Position numbers and translations under genes: made by a program | Assembly (NCBI GenBank): GCA_964581605.1 | Contig: CAZOPF010000062.1 | Coordinates: 1-34,020 of the forward strand | Direction: 5' to 3' | DNA: 34,020 nucleotides | DNA from: CAADGU01 sp964581605 | GTDB lineage: Bacteria; Chloroflexota; Anaerolineae; Promineifilales; Promineifilaceae | The notes under the pieces: model-generated | Seen by the model: the letters and a program-made list of their open reading frames with translations, nothing else | What the model was told of the DNA's origin: nothing | The model's database searches: none | Shown here: positions 7,205 through 15,285 of the stretch, in pieces | How the letters are laid out: every line of letters begins with the position of its first letter | Numbering within the stretch: the stretch's first letter is position 1

Positions 7205-9250
7205 TTATTTGACCACAACCGGCAAATAAAGGAGCGGTGTGGGAATGTGTACGGCCGTAGTCGCCGTCGCCATCTGTCCGTTTGCATCAGTGACGCGCAG
7301 AGTGATGGTGTTGGGCGCAGGCACACCGGTTTTGCTGTTGTCGGTGAGCAGCACATTTTCCAAAGTAGCCCCACTGCCCAGGAAACCATCCACACTGGAG
7401 AACCATTCATAGCTCAGCGGAGCAACCCCGCCGCTGCCACTGCCGCTGAGGGTCACGGTTTCGCCAGGCAGAATGACGGTGTCAGGGGCTGGAGAGAGGA
7501 TGGTAGCCTGGGGCACGGCCGTTGGCTCTGCCGCCGCCGGGACATAGATTTTGGCATCATCCACTAGCAGACTTTGACCCAAATTTTGGCCCCCTTCGAC
7601 CGCCACGTACAGGTCAGCCACAAAAACCCACACCGGAATCAACTCTGCCTGCCCGATGGTGGACGGTTGTTCGTAATACGCCAGTGTAGGTGCAGGAGCA
7701 GTCTGCAGTTCGTAGGTGTCGGCAAAAGGGAGGTGGGCAACGGCCGTGCTCGGATTTGCCAGAAATGCCTGCCACGCCTCGTCCGCACTCCGTATCGCCA
7801 CCGACGCGCCGGAAACCATACTCACCTCGCGCCAGCCACCCTTGATACCTACCACCTCGTTATCACCACCGATAGTCACATTCTGGCGTGAACCCGGCCC
7901 CACAATTGAAAGTTTTTCGCCACCCGGTAGCGTTACTGTGCGAGCATAACTCACCGTCACGTTCATTGGCTGTGTCAACCCGCCCGCCTGCGCTCCCTGT
8001 GCCTGCCCGCTGAGACCCATCGTTTGCCCTTCAAACGCCACTGTCGGCAAAATGGTATCATCAAAAAAGAAAGCGCCAGGCAGGGTATCATGCTGCGCCA
8101 GAAAGTTGAGCGAAATATCCCGCGCCTCGTCATCGTTGGCGGGAAGCTGCTGCGGCGCCTGATGCCACAGGTTATTTGCATCCAGGTAATAGAAACTGCC
8201 GCTCTCGCGTGAAACCATCAGCAGTAAATTGTTGCCACCCCCGGCGACAGAACTGCCGGTCATCCAGTAAAACTCACCATCGGGATCGGCGAACACTTCT
8301 GGGTTAAGCCCCAATGATTGGCCGATATTCTGCATGTACGTGGCGTCAACCTGGCGGGGCACAATCTGAAAAATGGGTAATGTGGTGAATCCGCCGAACA
8401 GTGACGTGGGCAGGGCAAGTGGTTCGGGCGTTCCAGAGACATGATCCCATGACCAGTAATCATCGTCTGGTGGATAGTCCGGGCTGACGTAACCGACACC
8501 CCATATGTAATCGTTATAATTGTCGGCTTCTTCAGCCAGGATGCGGGCGCGTACGCCGGCGGGCTGGTTCCAATCTGTGCCGATGAACCAGGATTGGGTG
8601 ACGGTGAGATTGGGACAGAACAGGCACCAGGGTTTGGGAGTCATCAGATAGCCCCAATAATAGCCATCACCCGGCGCATTGACGTACATGGTGTTGGCAA
8701 ACCCCAATAACTGGTGCAGACCGTTGAAAGAGGTAGCCCAGTAACCCAGGCTGTTGTCGCGCAGCACGGAGCAAGAATCAAAGGCCAGCCATTCCAGGTC
8801 GCCATCGCCATAGGCCAGCAGCGCTTCGCCGGGGCTGAGATGCTGGTCATCGTGCATCGTGCTAAACCAGACGGAACTGAGCACCTGGCCCCAGAAGGAG
8901 TCCCAGGCAGAGGAGCCATGGGTGCCCACCAGCGCCAGGTCTACGCTGTCTGCATACAAGTATTCTGTGCCCCCGTTGGCAGCTCGTTTGAAATCTTCTT
9001 CCCACGTCAGGCTGTTGGCATATTTGAAGCGTCCCTGCCAGCCGGCAATTTGTAGCCAGGCATAGAGGTTAGCAGCGGAGTTTTCCCAATACGGCCGTGT
9101 CCCCCCATCCGTATCCCACTCGACTCCTATCTCATTCACACCGTCGTCGGCGTCTATGGCATACGGGGTGGTGGGGGCGGTCACGGCCGTTCCCGCCACT
9201 ATCCCCATGCCCAACAGCAACACACCCAGAATCATCATCATTTTGCGCAT
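7205..9250 (-). CDS. Secreted DUF6345-like protein, possible clan CD peptidase fold
   Basis: 681 residues from the ATG at 9250 (AAGGAG eight bases upstream). Residues 1-25 form a signal peptide (MMMILGVLLLGMGIVAG). The segment at 103-165 has a His-Gly in LALVGTHGSS (H111) and, after a beta strand, FDSCSVL (C160), the spacing and context of the His/Cys dyad of caspase/gingipain-like folds; this matches what I know of DUF6345 proteins. The middle is unassigned. Residues 590-670 resemble an Ig/PKD-like domain. The chain ends LYLPVVVK, a tail recurrent in secreted Anaerolineae proteins. Peptidase activity is inference; an inactive homologue is possible. It is followed closely by the lipoprotein gene. 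Confidence 0.75.
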   Translation of the reverse strand: MRKMMMILGVLLLGMGIVAGTAVTAPTTPYAIDADDGVNEIGVEWDTDGGTRPYWENSAANLYAWLQIAGWQGRFKYANSLTWEEDFKRAANGGTEYLYADSVDLALVGTHGSSAWDSFWGQVLSSVWFSTMHDDQHLSPGEALLAYGDGDLEWLAFDSCSVLRDNSLGYWATSFNGLHQLLGFANTMYVNAPGDGYYWGYLMTPKPWCLFCPNLTVTQSWFIGTDWNQPAGVRARILAEEADNYNDYIWGVGYVSPDYPPDDDYWSWDHVSGTPEPLALPTSLFGGFTTLPIFQIVPRQVDATYMQNIGQSLGLNPEVFADPDGEFYWMTGSSVAGGGNNLLLMVSRESGSFYYLDANNLWHQAPQQLPANDDEARDISLNFLAQHDTLPGAFFFDDTILPTVAFEGQTMGLSGQAQGAQAGGLTQPMNVTVSYARTVTLPGGEKLSIVGPGSRQNVTIGGDNEVVGIKGGWREVSMVSGASVAIRSADEAWQAFLANPSTAVAHLPFADTYELQTAPAPTLAYYEQPSTIGQAELIPVWVFVADLYVAVEGGQNLGQSLLVDDAKIYVPAAAEPTAVPQATILSPAPDTVILPGETVTLSGSGSGGVAPLSYEWFSSVDGFLGSGATLENVLLTDNSKTGVPAPNTITLRVTDANGQMATATTAVHIPTPLLYLPVVVK

Positions 9251-9345
9251 GACTGAATCTCCTTTACCTGGCAAATGACAGATAAGGCACCTGACTTGCC
9301 GGGTCTTATGACCTCACTGCCCCATGTGGGCAGCAATGGTCTACG

Positions 9346-9528
9346 TCAACTGTGGCGTCCATTGTCTGTCTCATCTGCTCCCCCATCATTAGTGGGAGAC
9401 TCTTCAATGTTGGGGTTGGTGGGCTGTGGTTGGTGGTCGGGAACCCGTTTGGGAAGCGCAGCAGACTCCTCGTTTGTGGACGAGACAAAATCCGTTACCT
9501 CTTCATTCTCCACCACGGTTACGCGCAT
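9346..9528 (-). CDS. Possible small acidic protein
   Basis: A 60-residue frame from ATG 9528, beginning MRVTVVENEEVTDFVSS and ending in an Asn/Pro/Asp-rich tail. The composition looks protein-like and it occupies a 380-bp gap with no other gene. Against it: no Shine-Dalgarno, no family I recognise, and the frame stays open upstream into the neighbouring regulator's 5' region. Treat as a weak candidate; the gap otherwise shows only the promoter and palindrome listed below and a short hairpin at 9317-9333. Confidence 0.25.
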   Translation of the reverse strand: MRVTVVENEEVTDFVSSTNEESAALPKRVPDHQPQPTNPNIEESPTNDGGADETDNGRHS

Positions 9529-9561
9529 GGTCGTAACCGCCGTCACGCTTCGTTGAATGCG

Positions 9562-9570
9562 TGCTATAAT
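9562..9570 (+). promoter_or_regulatory. Extended -10 promoter for the STAND regulator
   Basis: TGCTATAAT has a perfect -10 hexamer (9565-9570) with the TGN extension; no good -35 stands 17 bp upstream (GTCACG), which fits extended -10 promoters. Transcription would begin near 9577, about 55 bases before the ATG at 9632. Confidence 0.5.
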
Positions 9571-9600
9571 TCTTCTCACGTGGGCAGTATATTGAAATAG

Positions 9601-9618
9601 AGTCAACAAAAGTTGACT
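9601..9618. promoter_or_regulatory. Palindromic operator candidate AGTCAAC-N4-GTTGACT
   Basis: Seven-base arms around AAAA, between the predicted transcription start and the start codon of the XRE-domain regulator. The size and position suit binding by a dimeric helix-turn-helix protein, so autoregulation is the simplest reading. Confidence 0.45.
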
Positions 9619-9631
9619 TTTCTTGCCAAAA

Positions 9632-12421
9632 ATGGCTACACCCCATTTGCCCGATGATTTTGGCAGTCTTCTCAAATTCCTGCGTCGCCGCGCACACCTG
9701 ACGCAGCTGGAGCTTGGTCTGGCAGTCGGTTACAGCGAAGCGCACATCTCCCGCCTGGAACACAACCAGCGCCTGCCTGATGTGGCGACTCTGGCTGCCC
9801 TGTTTGTCCCTACTCTCAACCTGAATCGTGAGCCTGAACTGGCGACCCGTCTGCTGGCGCTGGCCGAGGCTGCGCGGGGGGTAGGGTCGGTGGAAGTTGC
9901 TTCCGATCAGGCCGTGCCAGAGAGCATCGAAATCGTAGGCGCTATTGAATCCATTCCACCGCTTCCGGCCGATTGGGTACAGCGGGCGGCGTTGGAACGG
10001 CTACGCGACCAGCTAGTACACGAGCGCCGGGTGGTCGTATACGGTCTGCCAGGTGTGGGCAAGACAACGCTGGCTGCTACGCTGGCTGATGAATTGTCTG
10101 CTACATCGCCTGTTTTCTGGCTTACCTTTACGGAGGGGCTGACGACTTCCGTAGAAAGTCTGATCCGGCAATTGGCACTGTTTACCCTTACGTTGGGGCG
10201 AGACACGGCCGTGCCCTTGCTCACCCCACGCGATTTGCATACACGGCCGTTGCCGCTTGAAGAACAAGTGGCATTGCTCAACCAGGCCCTGGCCGGGCAA
10301 GAGTGCCTCCTCTGTTTTGATCATCTCTATCTGGTGTATCAAAATCCATTTCTCCTCCAGGTGCTGCAACATCTGGCGGCTACCACCCAGGCACATCTGT
10401 TGCTCATCGGCCGTGAGGAAACCACCCTGACGGGTTTCACCCCTTTGCATGTGAAAGGGCTGGAGTATCAAGAAACGGTGGAGTTAGTGATGCGCCTGGG
10501 GGTTACGCTGTTGCCCGGCCAGATTGAGCAGCTCTTTCTCAAAACGGCCGGTAATCCTATGCTGCTGCGGCTGGCTGTTGCCCAACTGCGTGAAGCGCGA
10601 ACAGAAGCTGAGCTTTCTGCCTTTATTGCCCATCTGGAGACAGTGCCCCAGGTTTCGGCATTTCTGCTGGAAACGGTCTTGCGCCCTCTCTCTGAACCGG
10701 CCTGGCGGCTTATTGAGCTTCTCTCCATCGTCCGCTCCCCCATTGATTTGACAGATGAAAGGTTAATCGAGCGCAGCCACACCATCATTGGACATGAAGC
10801 GCAGCGGTGGGGTGAGGCGGTAGCAGAGTTACAACAACGACATCTGGTAGAACACCCCCGCACCACTATCTTGCACTCGCTTTTGCGCGACTATATTTAT
10901 ACCCGGTTAGGGAACGAACCTGAGCGGCGTCGTGAGCTGCATCGCCTGGTAGCGGAATGGCTGGCCGAGACCCCCGATGAAGCATTGCAGGCTGCCTATC
11001 ATTACGGCCGTGCCCAGGAATTTAAGCGTGCCGTTGAACTGTTAACCGATCAGGCCGAGACCGTGTTCGATCTGGCCCAAACCGAGGTCGCCCTCCCGCT
11101 TATAGATGAATTGCTCGGTCAGGCCCGCCGCTGGTCGCCGACCGATTGGCTACGCGCCCTCTTAACCCTGCGCGGCGACCTGCTGACCCGCACCACACGC
11201 ACGGCCGAAGCCGAAGCCAACTACCATGAGGCACTGGCCCTGACCAATGAACAGGCCGTACGCGCCCATATCGCCGTTCGCCTGGCGCAAAACCTGCTCT
11301 TACGCCAGCGTGCGGCCGAAGTGTTGGCCTTGTGTGATACGGCCGTCAAGGGTTTGTCATTGCCGAAATATCCTCTCCTACATGCCCAAATCGCGGTGAT
11401 CAAATGCCAGGCTCACCTGACCCTCTCCCAATTTGACGAGGCTGCGGCAGCGGCCGAACAAGCGCGGCAACAGGCCCGGCGTATTACCCTTATCGCTCCC
11501 CTGCAAACACTCCAGTTGCAGACCCAAATCCATCTGGCGCTAGGGGCACTGGCCGGCATTCATGGAGAGTTGCAGGCGGCACAGGAACAGTGGCAAGAAG
11601 CGATCACAACGGCACGGGTCACAGGTTCCAAGAGCCTGGAATACCGTGCCCATACCAATATGGGCATCACGCTATATCAGAAAGGCGATTTCCCCAACGC
11701 ACTGGAGCATTATCAGATTGCCTTGTTTGGAGCGCAATCCTTTGCCGATAGCATCCTGGCGGCGCGTGTGTTGAGCAACATGGCTATCTTGCATCACCTG
11801 TGCGGCCAGTTTGACACGGCGCTGGCCGAAGCAGAGCAGGCGCGCCAGCTAAGAGTTCAGTTGGGCGACCGGCTGGGCGTGGCTAACCTGGACAATACAC
11901 GGGCCAGCATCCTGCTGGCGCAGCACCGTTTTGCCGGGGCACACACCATTGCTGAAAACGTGGTACGGGAAGCGGAAAGCCTTCACCACCTTCGTTTGTT
12001 GGGTAGTGCTTTGGACACACTGGCTCAGATTCACCTGGCTCAAGGGGACGGGAAAGCGGCCGAGGCTTCCCTCAAACGTGCCCTGGAATTGCCGTCCGCC
12101 CAACAGGATACCTCCCTGTCTGGCGATCTTCGGTGCCATCTGGCTCTGGTGCAACTGGTAGATGGCGAAGTAGACGCGGCTAAACATACCCTGGTTGGTC
12201 TGCCTGAAGATGAGTCACCGCGGGCAGCCATTGAGCGAGCTATCCTAGGTGGTTGGCTGGCACTGGCACAGCAAGAAACGGCAACAGCTTACGAACACCT
12301 TGCTCTGGCACAGACACGCATCGAGACCAGTGGTTGTCGCCTTTACCAACATGCGGTGGAACGTCTGGCCGAGGCTTCAACCGGAAATCAAACTTACGAT
12401 CTCAGGCTGGCACTCCTATAA
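9632..12421 (+). CDS. XRE/NB-ARC/TPR STAND-type regulator
   Basis: 929 residues. Residues about 10-65 form an XRE-type helix-turn-helix (LTQLELGLAVGYSEAHISRL). An NB-ARC ATPase follows, with Walker A GLPGVGKTT at 138-146, a Walker B-like CLLCFDH, and TAGNPMLLRLAVAQL as the GxP-type motif. The rest, from about 430, is a long run of tetratricopeptide repeats (for instance AHTNMGITLYQKGDFPNALE). Proteins of this plan are nucleotide-switched sensors that oligomerise when the TPRs bind a ligand. The start codon ATG at 9632 lacks a clear Shine-Dalgarno; a TTG three codons upstream overlaps the palindrome. Target genes are unknown; the palindrome before the gene suggests self-control. Confidence 0.9.
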   Translation: MATPHLPDDFGSLLKFLRRRAHLTQLELGLAVGYSEAHISRLEHNQRLPDVATLAALFVPTLNLNREPELATRLLALAEAARGVGSVEVASDQAVPESIEIVGAIESIPPLPADWVQRAALERLRDQLVHERRVVVYGLPGVGKTTLAATLADELSATSPVFWLTFTEGLTTSVESLIRQLALFTLTLGRDTAVPLLTPRDLHTRPLPLEEQVALLNQALAGQECLLCFDHLYLVYQNPFLLQVLQHLAATTQAHLLLIGREETTLTGFTPLHVKGLEYQETVELVMRLGVTLLPGQIEQLFLKTAGNPMLLRLAVAQLREARTEAELSAFIAHLETVPQVSAFLLETVLRPLSEPAWRLIELLSIVRSPIDLTDERLIERSHTIIGHEAQRWGEAVAELQQRHLVEHPRTTILHSLLRDYIYTRLGNEPERRRELHRLVAEWLAETPDEALQAAYHYGRAQEFKRAVELLTDQAETVFDLAQTEVALPLIDELLGQARRWSPTDWLRALLTLRGDLLTRTTRTAEAEANYHEALALTNEQAVRAHIAVRLAQNLLLRQRAAEVLALCDTAVKGLSLPKYPLLHAQIAVIKCQAHLTLSQFDEAAAAAEQARQQARRITLIAPLQTLQLQTQIHLALGALAGIHGELQAAQEQWQEAITTARVTGSKSLEYRAHTNMGITLYQKGDFPNALEHYQIALFGAQSFADSILAARVLSNMAILHHLCGQFDTALAEAEQARQLRVQLGDRLGVANLDNTRASILLAQHRFAGAHTIAENVVREAESLHHLRLLGSALDTLAQIHLAQGDGKAAEASLKRALELPSAQQDTSLSGDLRCHLALVQLVDGEVDAAKHTLVGLPEDESPRAAIERAILGGWLALAQQETATAYEHLALAQTRIETSGCRLYQHAVERLAEASTGNQTYDLRLALL

Positions 12422-12444
12422 ACAGGCGTTTTTCTCTTAACCCC

Positions 12445-12801
12445 TCACCCTCCTACAAATTTCACCTTATACCCAAACGCCTGTAAAGCCGCCGCCACTT
12501 TGTCGCGGTGATCCCCCTGAATCTCGATAGTCTCGTCTTTGATGGCCCCGCCAACGCCACAACTCTTCTTCAAACTGGTAGCCAGCGCCTTTCTATCTTC
12601 CGGCGTCAACTGCAAATTCATCACCACCGTCACCGTCTTGCCGCCACGCCCCTTCTTTTCGCGGCGAATGTGCGCCGTTTGTTCGGAAGGGGGTATGCTT
12701 TTGGGTTTTGGGCAACGACAGGGGTAACTACCGCAACGTTCACACCGTTTGGCAAAGGCTGAATCTGTCGAATAGACGATGTTGCGTTTCCGTTGGGACA
12801 T
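12445..12801 (-). CDS. yciH: SUI1/YciH family translation factor
   Basis: 118 residues. The C-terminal 70 residues are the eIF1/SUI1 fold, with GRGGKTVTVVMNLQL and KSCGVGGAIKDETIEIQGDH, which in YciH homologues acts at the small ribosomal subunit in start-site selection or stress. Ahead of it is a small cysteine cluster, CERCGSYPCRCPK, possibly binding zinc and typical of the bacterial version. The ATG at 12801 is preferred over a TTG 33 bases upstream, though neither has a strong Shine-Dalgarno. It is convergent with the STAND gene (23-bp gap) and divergent from the small-RNA promoter. Confidence 0.9.
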   Translation of the reverse strand: MSQRKRNIVYSTDSAFAKRCERCGSYPCRCPKPKSIPPSEQTAHIRREKKGRGGKTVTVVMNLQLTPEDRKALATSLKKSCGVGGAIKDETIEIQGDHRDKVAAALQAFGYKVKFVGG

Positions 12802-12858
12802 AAACGGGTTATTTCCAAAGTACACAAGGCTCAATTTTGACCCTGTAATGTCACCGTA

Positions 12859-12887
12859 TTGACACCGGGCTATTACTGTATTACAAT
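12859..12887 (+). promoter_or_regulatory. Near-consensus sigma-70 type promoter
   Basis: TTGACA (12859-12864), exactly 17 bp, then TACAAT (12882-12887). The -35 is perfect and the -10 has one mismatch. It points into a 100-bp stretch without a gene that ends in a terminator, so it most likely drives a small RNA starting near 12894. Confidence 0.7.
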
Positions 12888-12893
12888 GAGCTC

Positions 12894-12997
12894 GTACTTC
12901 CTCCTCTCAATACCGATGGTCTGGACAGCAGGTTCAGGGCAGAGGCAAAATGGGAGATGGGCGGGGTCAAGGGGTTGCCCCGCCCTCCTGTTTTTTT
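12894..12997 (+). ncRNA. Probable small RNA of about 104 nt
   Basis: The unit is promoter, about 65 nt of unassigned sequence, then a GC-rich terminator. An open frame starts upstream at ATG 12887 but would read through the terminator into the antisense of the dipeptidase gene, so coding is unlikely. I looked for SRP RNA (GGAAGGAAGCAGC-like loop), tmRNA and RNase P signatures and found none. The internal sequence has complementary CCTCTC and GGGAGA patches that could form a stem. Ends are predicted from promoter and T run. Confidence 0.55.
12959..12997 (+). terminator. Intrinsic terminator of the small RNA
   Basis: Stem GGGCGGGG (12959-12966) with CCCCGCCC (12978-12985), loop of 11 nt, then TCCTG and seven T (12991-12997). 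The T run touches the TAA stop (12996-12998) of the minus-strand dipeptidase, so the hairpin may also act at the end of that operon, where it lacks a T run. Confidence 0.8.
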
Positions 12998-14063
12998 ATA
13001 GCCACGTTCGCCGCAGCAGATGGAGCCAATTCCCACCCAAGATATTCTCAATGTCCGTTGCGGTGTAGCCCCGTTCTTTCAGCTTGTCGCCAATTTTGGA
13101 TAAATCGGCCACCGAATCCAGTTCGGCGGGAATATCGGCCGCGCCGAAACCGCCGTCCAGGTCGCTGCCGATGCCCACATGCGCCGCGCTGCCTGTTAGC
13201 TGGCAGATGTGGTCAATGTGGGCCATTACGTGGTCTAGTGTTACCAACTCTTTGTGTTCACCACGACGATGCCCCGCTTTCAGAAAGGAGTTGCTGAGGA
13301 CAACGCCGATGACGCCCTGGCGCTCGCCGATGAGCCGGATTTGGGTGTCGCTGAGTTGTCGTTCGCCGGGCACAAGGGCGCGGGCATTGCTGTGGGTGGC
13401 AACCACCGCGCCGGGGTAGCTGTCTAGCGCTGCCAACGACGCTTTTTCGCTCATATGCGTCAAATCCAGGATGAAGCCAAATTGGGCCATGACTTCCAGC
13501 AATTGACGGCCGTCGGCCGTCAACCCATGTTTGCTGCCCCGCCACGCGCCGGAAGCGTAGCGGGTATCATCCCAGGCCAGCCCAATCAGGCGCAGGCCAC
13601 GTTCATACCACATCTCGGCCTCTTCCGGCTGGCGAATGGGATCAGCTCCTTCCATCAACGGCACAATGCCCAACAAATGGTTGTTGGCGGCAAAGCTGGC
13701 AACCACTTCATCCAGACTTTGCCGGTCGGTGACGAGGCGGATGTTCGTTTGTTCGTCGGCCAGGCGGTGGTAATAATCGAGTTGAGCCATGCCCTGGTGA
13801 TGGGCTTCGGCCGCATCCTTGTAGCCAACTTTTGTGCCAATGGTGGCCAGATGGCTGGCGGCAGGCATGACGAAGATGGTGCCAAACACCAGCCCGACGT
13901 TCCCTTTTTGCAGTTCGGGCAAGGTGACGGTGGCAATGCCGTTGCGGCTTTGCCCTTTTTCGGCGGTGCGGATGGCGGCCAGGGGTTGGGCCAGGTCACG
14001 GCCGTGTTCCAGCACGTTATAGGCCAGGTCAAGGTGGGCGTCTACAATCATGGGTGTGTTCAT
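12996..14063 (-). CDS. Membrane dipeptidase (renal dipeptidase family M19)
   Basis: 355 residues, the usual length of bacterial M19 dipeptidases, which are TIM-barrel zinc enzymes cleaving dipeptides, including those with a D-residue at the second position. Zinc ligands are visible: H10 and D12 in VDAHLDLAYN, E138 in PLMEGAD, H203 in LDLTHMSEKA and H224 in ATHSNARAL. GIGSDLDGGF near the end is also typical. No signal peptide, so it is probably cytoplasmic. The ATG overlaps the stop of the endonuclease IV gene in ATGA (14060-14063), implying translational coupling. Confidence 0.93.
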   Translation of the reverse strand: MNTPMIVDAHLDLAYNVLEHGRDLAQPLAAIRTAEKGQSRNGIATVTLPELQKGNVGLVFGTIFVMPAASHLATIGTKVGYKDAAEAHHQGMAQLDYYHRLADEQTNIRLVTDRQSLDEVVASFAANNHLLGIVPLMEGADPIRQPEEAEMWYERGLRLIGLAWDDTRYASGAWRGSKHGLTADGRQLLEVMAQFGFILDLTHMSEKASLAALDSYPGAVVATHSNARALVPGERQLSDTQIRLIGERQGVIGVVLSNSFLKAGHRRGEHKELVTLDHVMAHIDHICQLTGSAAHVGIGSDLDGGFGAADIPAELDSVADLSKIGDKLKERGYTATDIENILGGNWLHLLRRTWL

Positions 14064-14935
14064 GGGCGTATCAACGCCCGCAGCCGTTTCAAGTTTTCTA
14101 TGTCCATGTCCATTTCATTGCCGTCGGCATCCTTTTCTGTTTTGGGCGTTTCCAGATGGGCGGCATGATCTTTCCAGCGGGGGTCATTCACAAAATTGGC
14201 AAACCCTTCCCGGCCAATGTGTCCATCGCCGATATGCTCGTGCCGGTCTTTGCGCGAGCCGAGTTCGTGCTGACTGTCGTTGAAATGGAAACATTTAATC
14301 CAGTCCAGCCCAATCACCCGGTCAAACTCGGCCATTGTTTGTTCATAGGCGGCGGGGGTGCGCATGTCGTACCCGGCGGCAAAGACGTGGCAGGTGTCGA
14401 AACAGACACCGAGCCGTTCGTGGCGGTCAGCCCCGTCTAGCATGGCGGCCAGATGGTCAAAGGCGCGGCCGAGGTTGGTGCCCTGTCCGGCCATGGTTTC
14501 CAGGCAGATGGTGACGTTTGGGGCGGTCACGGCCGTGTCCACCACCAATCGCCGCAAGGCCCGCACGATCTGGGCGATCCCCGTCGCCTCGTCCCCTTCC
14601 ATGTAGGAACCGGGGTGGAAGGTGAGCAGGGGGATGTCAAACGCGGCCGCCCGCTCCACTTCATCGCGCAATGCCTGGTATGATTTTTCCCACAACGCCT
14701 CATCCGGCGAGGCCACGTTGATCAGGTAGCTGGCATGGACGGCGACGGGGAAGATGTGGCTGTATTGGGTCTGTGCCTGCCGGTACTTTTCCATGTCTTC
14801 TGCCGTGATCGGTTTGGCCGCCCATTGCCGGTTGCTCTTGGTGAAGACCAGCATCGAATCACAACCGGCTTCATCGCCCCGTTTGAATGCTTCGTGCAGC
14901 CCACCGGCTGCGCTCATGTGTGCGCCTAGTCGCAT
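14060..14935 (-). CDS. nfo: Endonuclease IV (deoxyribonuclease IV)
   Basis: 291 residues. A TIM-barrel AP endonuclease that cuts 5' to abasic sites in base excision repair, using three zinc ions. Signature segments: GAHMSAAGGLHEAF at the start, FHPGSY, CLETMAGQG, CFDTCHVFAAGYD, and FNDS followed by DRHEHIGDGHIG, all carrying metal ligands. A GGAG stands five bases before the ATG. Immediately upstream a 12-bp hairpin lies between it and the small beta-repeat gene. The pairing with a dipeptidase by ATGA overlap shows one operon but not a shared job. Confidence 0.95.
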   Translation of the reverse strand: MRLGAHMSAAGGLHEAFKRGDEAGCDSMLVFTKSNRQWAAKPITAEDMEKYRQAQTQYSHIFPVAVHASYLINVASPDEALWEKSYQALRDEVERAAAFDIPLLTFHPGSYMEGDEATGIAQIVRALRRLVVDTAVTAPNVTICLETMAGQGTNLGRAFDHLAAMLDGADRHERLGVCFDTCHVFAAGYDMRTPAAYEQTMAEFDRVIGLDWIKCFHFNDSQHELGSRKDRHEHIGDGHIGREGFANFVNDPRWKDHAAHLETPKTEKDADGNEMDMDIENLKRLRALIRP

Positions 14936-14947
14936 ACGTTCTCCTGT

Positions 14948-14974
14948 GTAGCGCGATTTTCCAAATCGCGTTAC
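14948..14974. repeat. 12-bp hairpin between genes
   Basis: GTAGCGCGATTT (14948-14959) pairs with AAATCGCGTTAC (14963-14974), one G-T wobble, loop TCC. It overlaps the TAA stop of the 74-residue gene and sits just before the Shine-Dalgarno of nfo. No T run follows, so it looks more like a dispersed palindrome or mRNA processing hairpin than a terminator. Confidence 0.7.
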
Positions 14975-15195
14975 CTATCGTATTCCAACGGCCGTTCGCC
15001 GCCCAAATACCCGATTGTCTCCGCACCGTTCAGCGAATAAATGCCATCGCCAACTAATCGCCACATGCGGTTTCCGGCCATGTCCAAAATGTACTCCCCT
15101 TCAATATATCCTGTCGGTTCGCCATCCAGCGTATACACATTGTGCCCCTGCACGTAGGCAAACTGTTCTCCTTTCCGATCAATTACGCCACGCAT
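14971..15195 (-). CDS. Small beta-repeat protein, 4-fold beta-flower-like
   Basis: 74 residues from ATG 15195 with a GGGGGA Shine-Dalgarno about six bases upstream. The protein is built of short repeats of about 17 residues: FAYVQGHNVYTLDGEPTGYI, then EYILDMAGNRMWRLVGDGIY, then SLNGAETIGYLGG. This beta-hairpin repeat with recurring 'V/I-Y-x-L-x-G' matches the pattern of 4-fold beta-flower proteins; function unknown. Its stop lies in a hairpin ahead of nfo, with which it is probably co-transcribed. Confidence 0.65.
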   Translation of the reverse strand: MRGVIDRKGEQFAYVQGHNVYTLDGEPTGYIEGEYILDMAGNRMWRLVGDGIYSLNGAETIGYLGGERPLEYDR

Positions 15196-15210
15196 GATAT
15201 TCCCCCTTGT

Positions 15211-15284
15211 CGGCAATCGGTTACCAGTAATCGGTAATCGGTGTTTCACAAACCGGTAACTGACTACCGTTCACCGATTACCGG
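15211..15284. repeat. Heptamer palindromic element 2 (CGGTAAT type)
   Basis: TCGGTAATCGGTG (15231-15243) pairs with CACCGATTACCGG (15272-15284) at 12 of 13 positions, flanked by further CGGTTAC/CGGTAAC units. It fills the gap between the LysM gene stop (15286) and the start region of the 74-residue gene. Confidence 0.8.
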
Positions 15285-15285
15285 C

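Noticed and set aside
12422..12484. 10-bp inverted pair ACAGGCGTTT/AAACGCCTGT across the STAND-yciH junction
   Set aside because: The 43-nt loop and position inside the yciH coding end make a terminator doubtful; could be chance.
12859..13068. Open frame of 69 codons through the small-RNA region
   Set aside because: It would read through a strong terminator into the antisense of the dipeptidase gene, and its start lies on the promoter.
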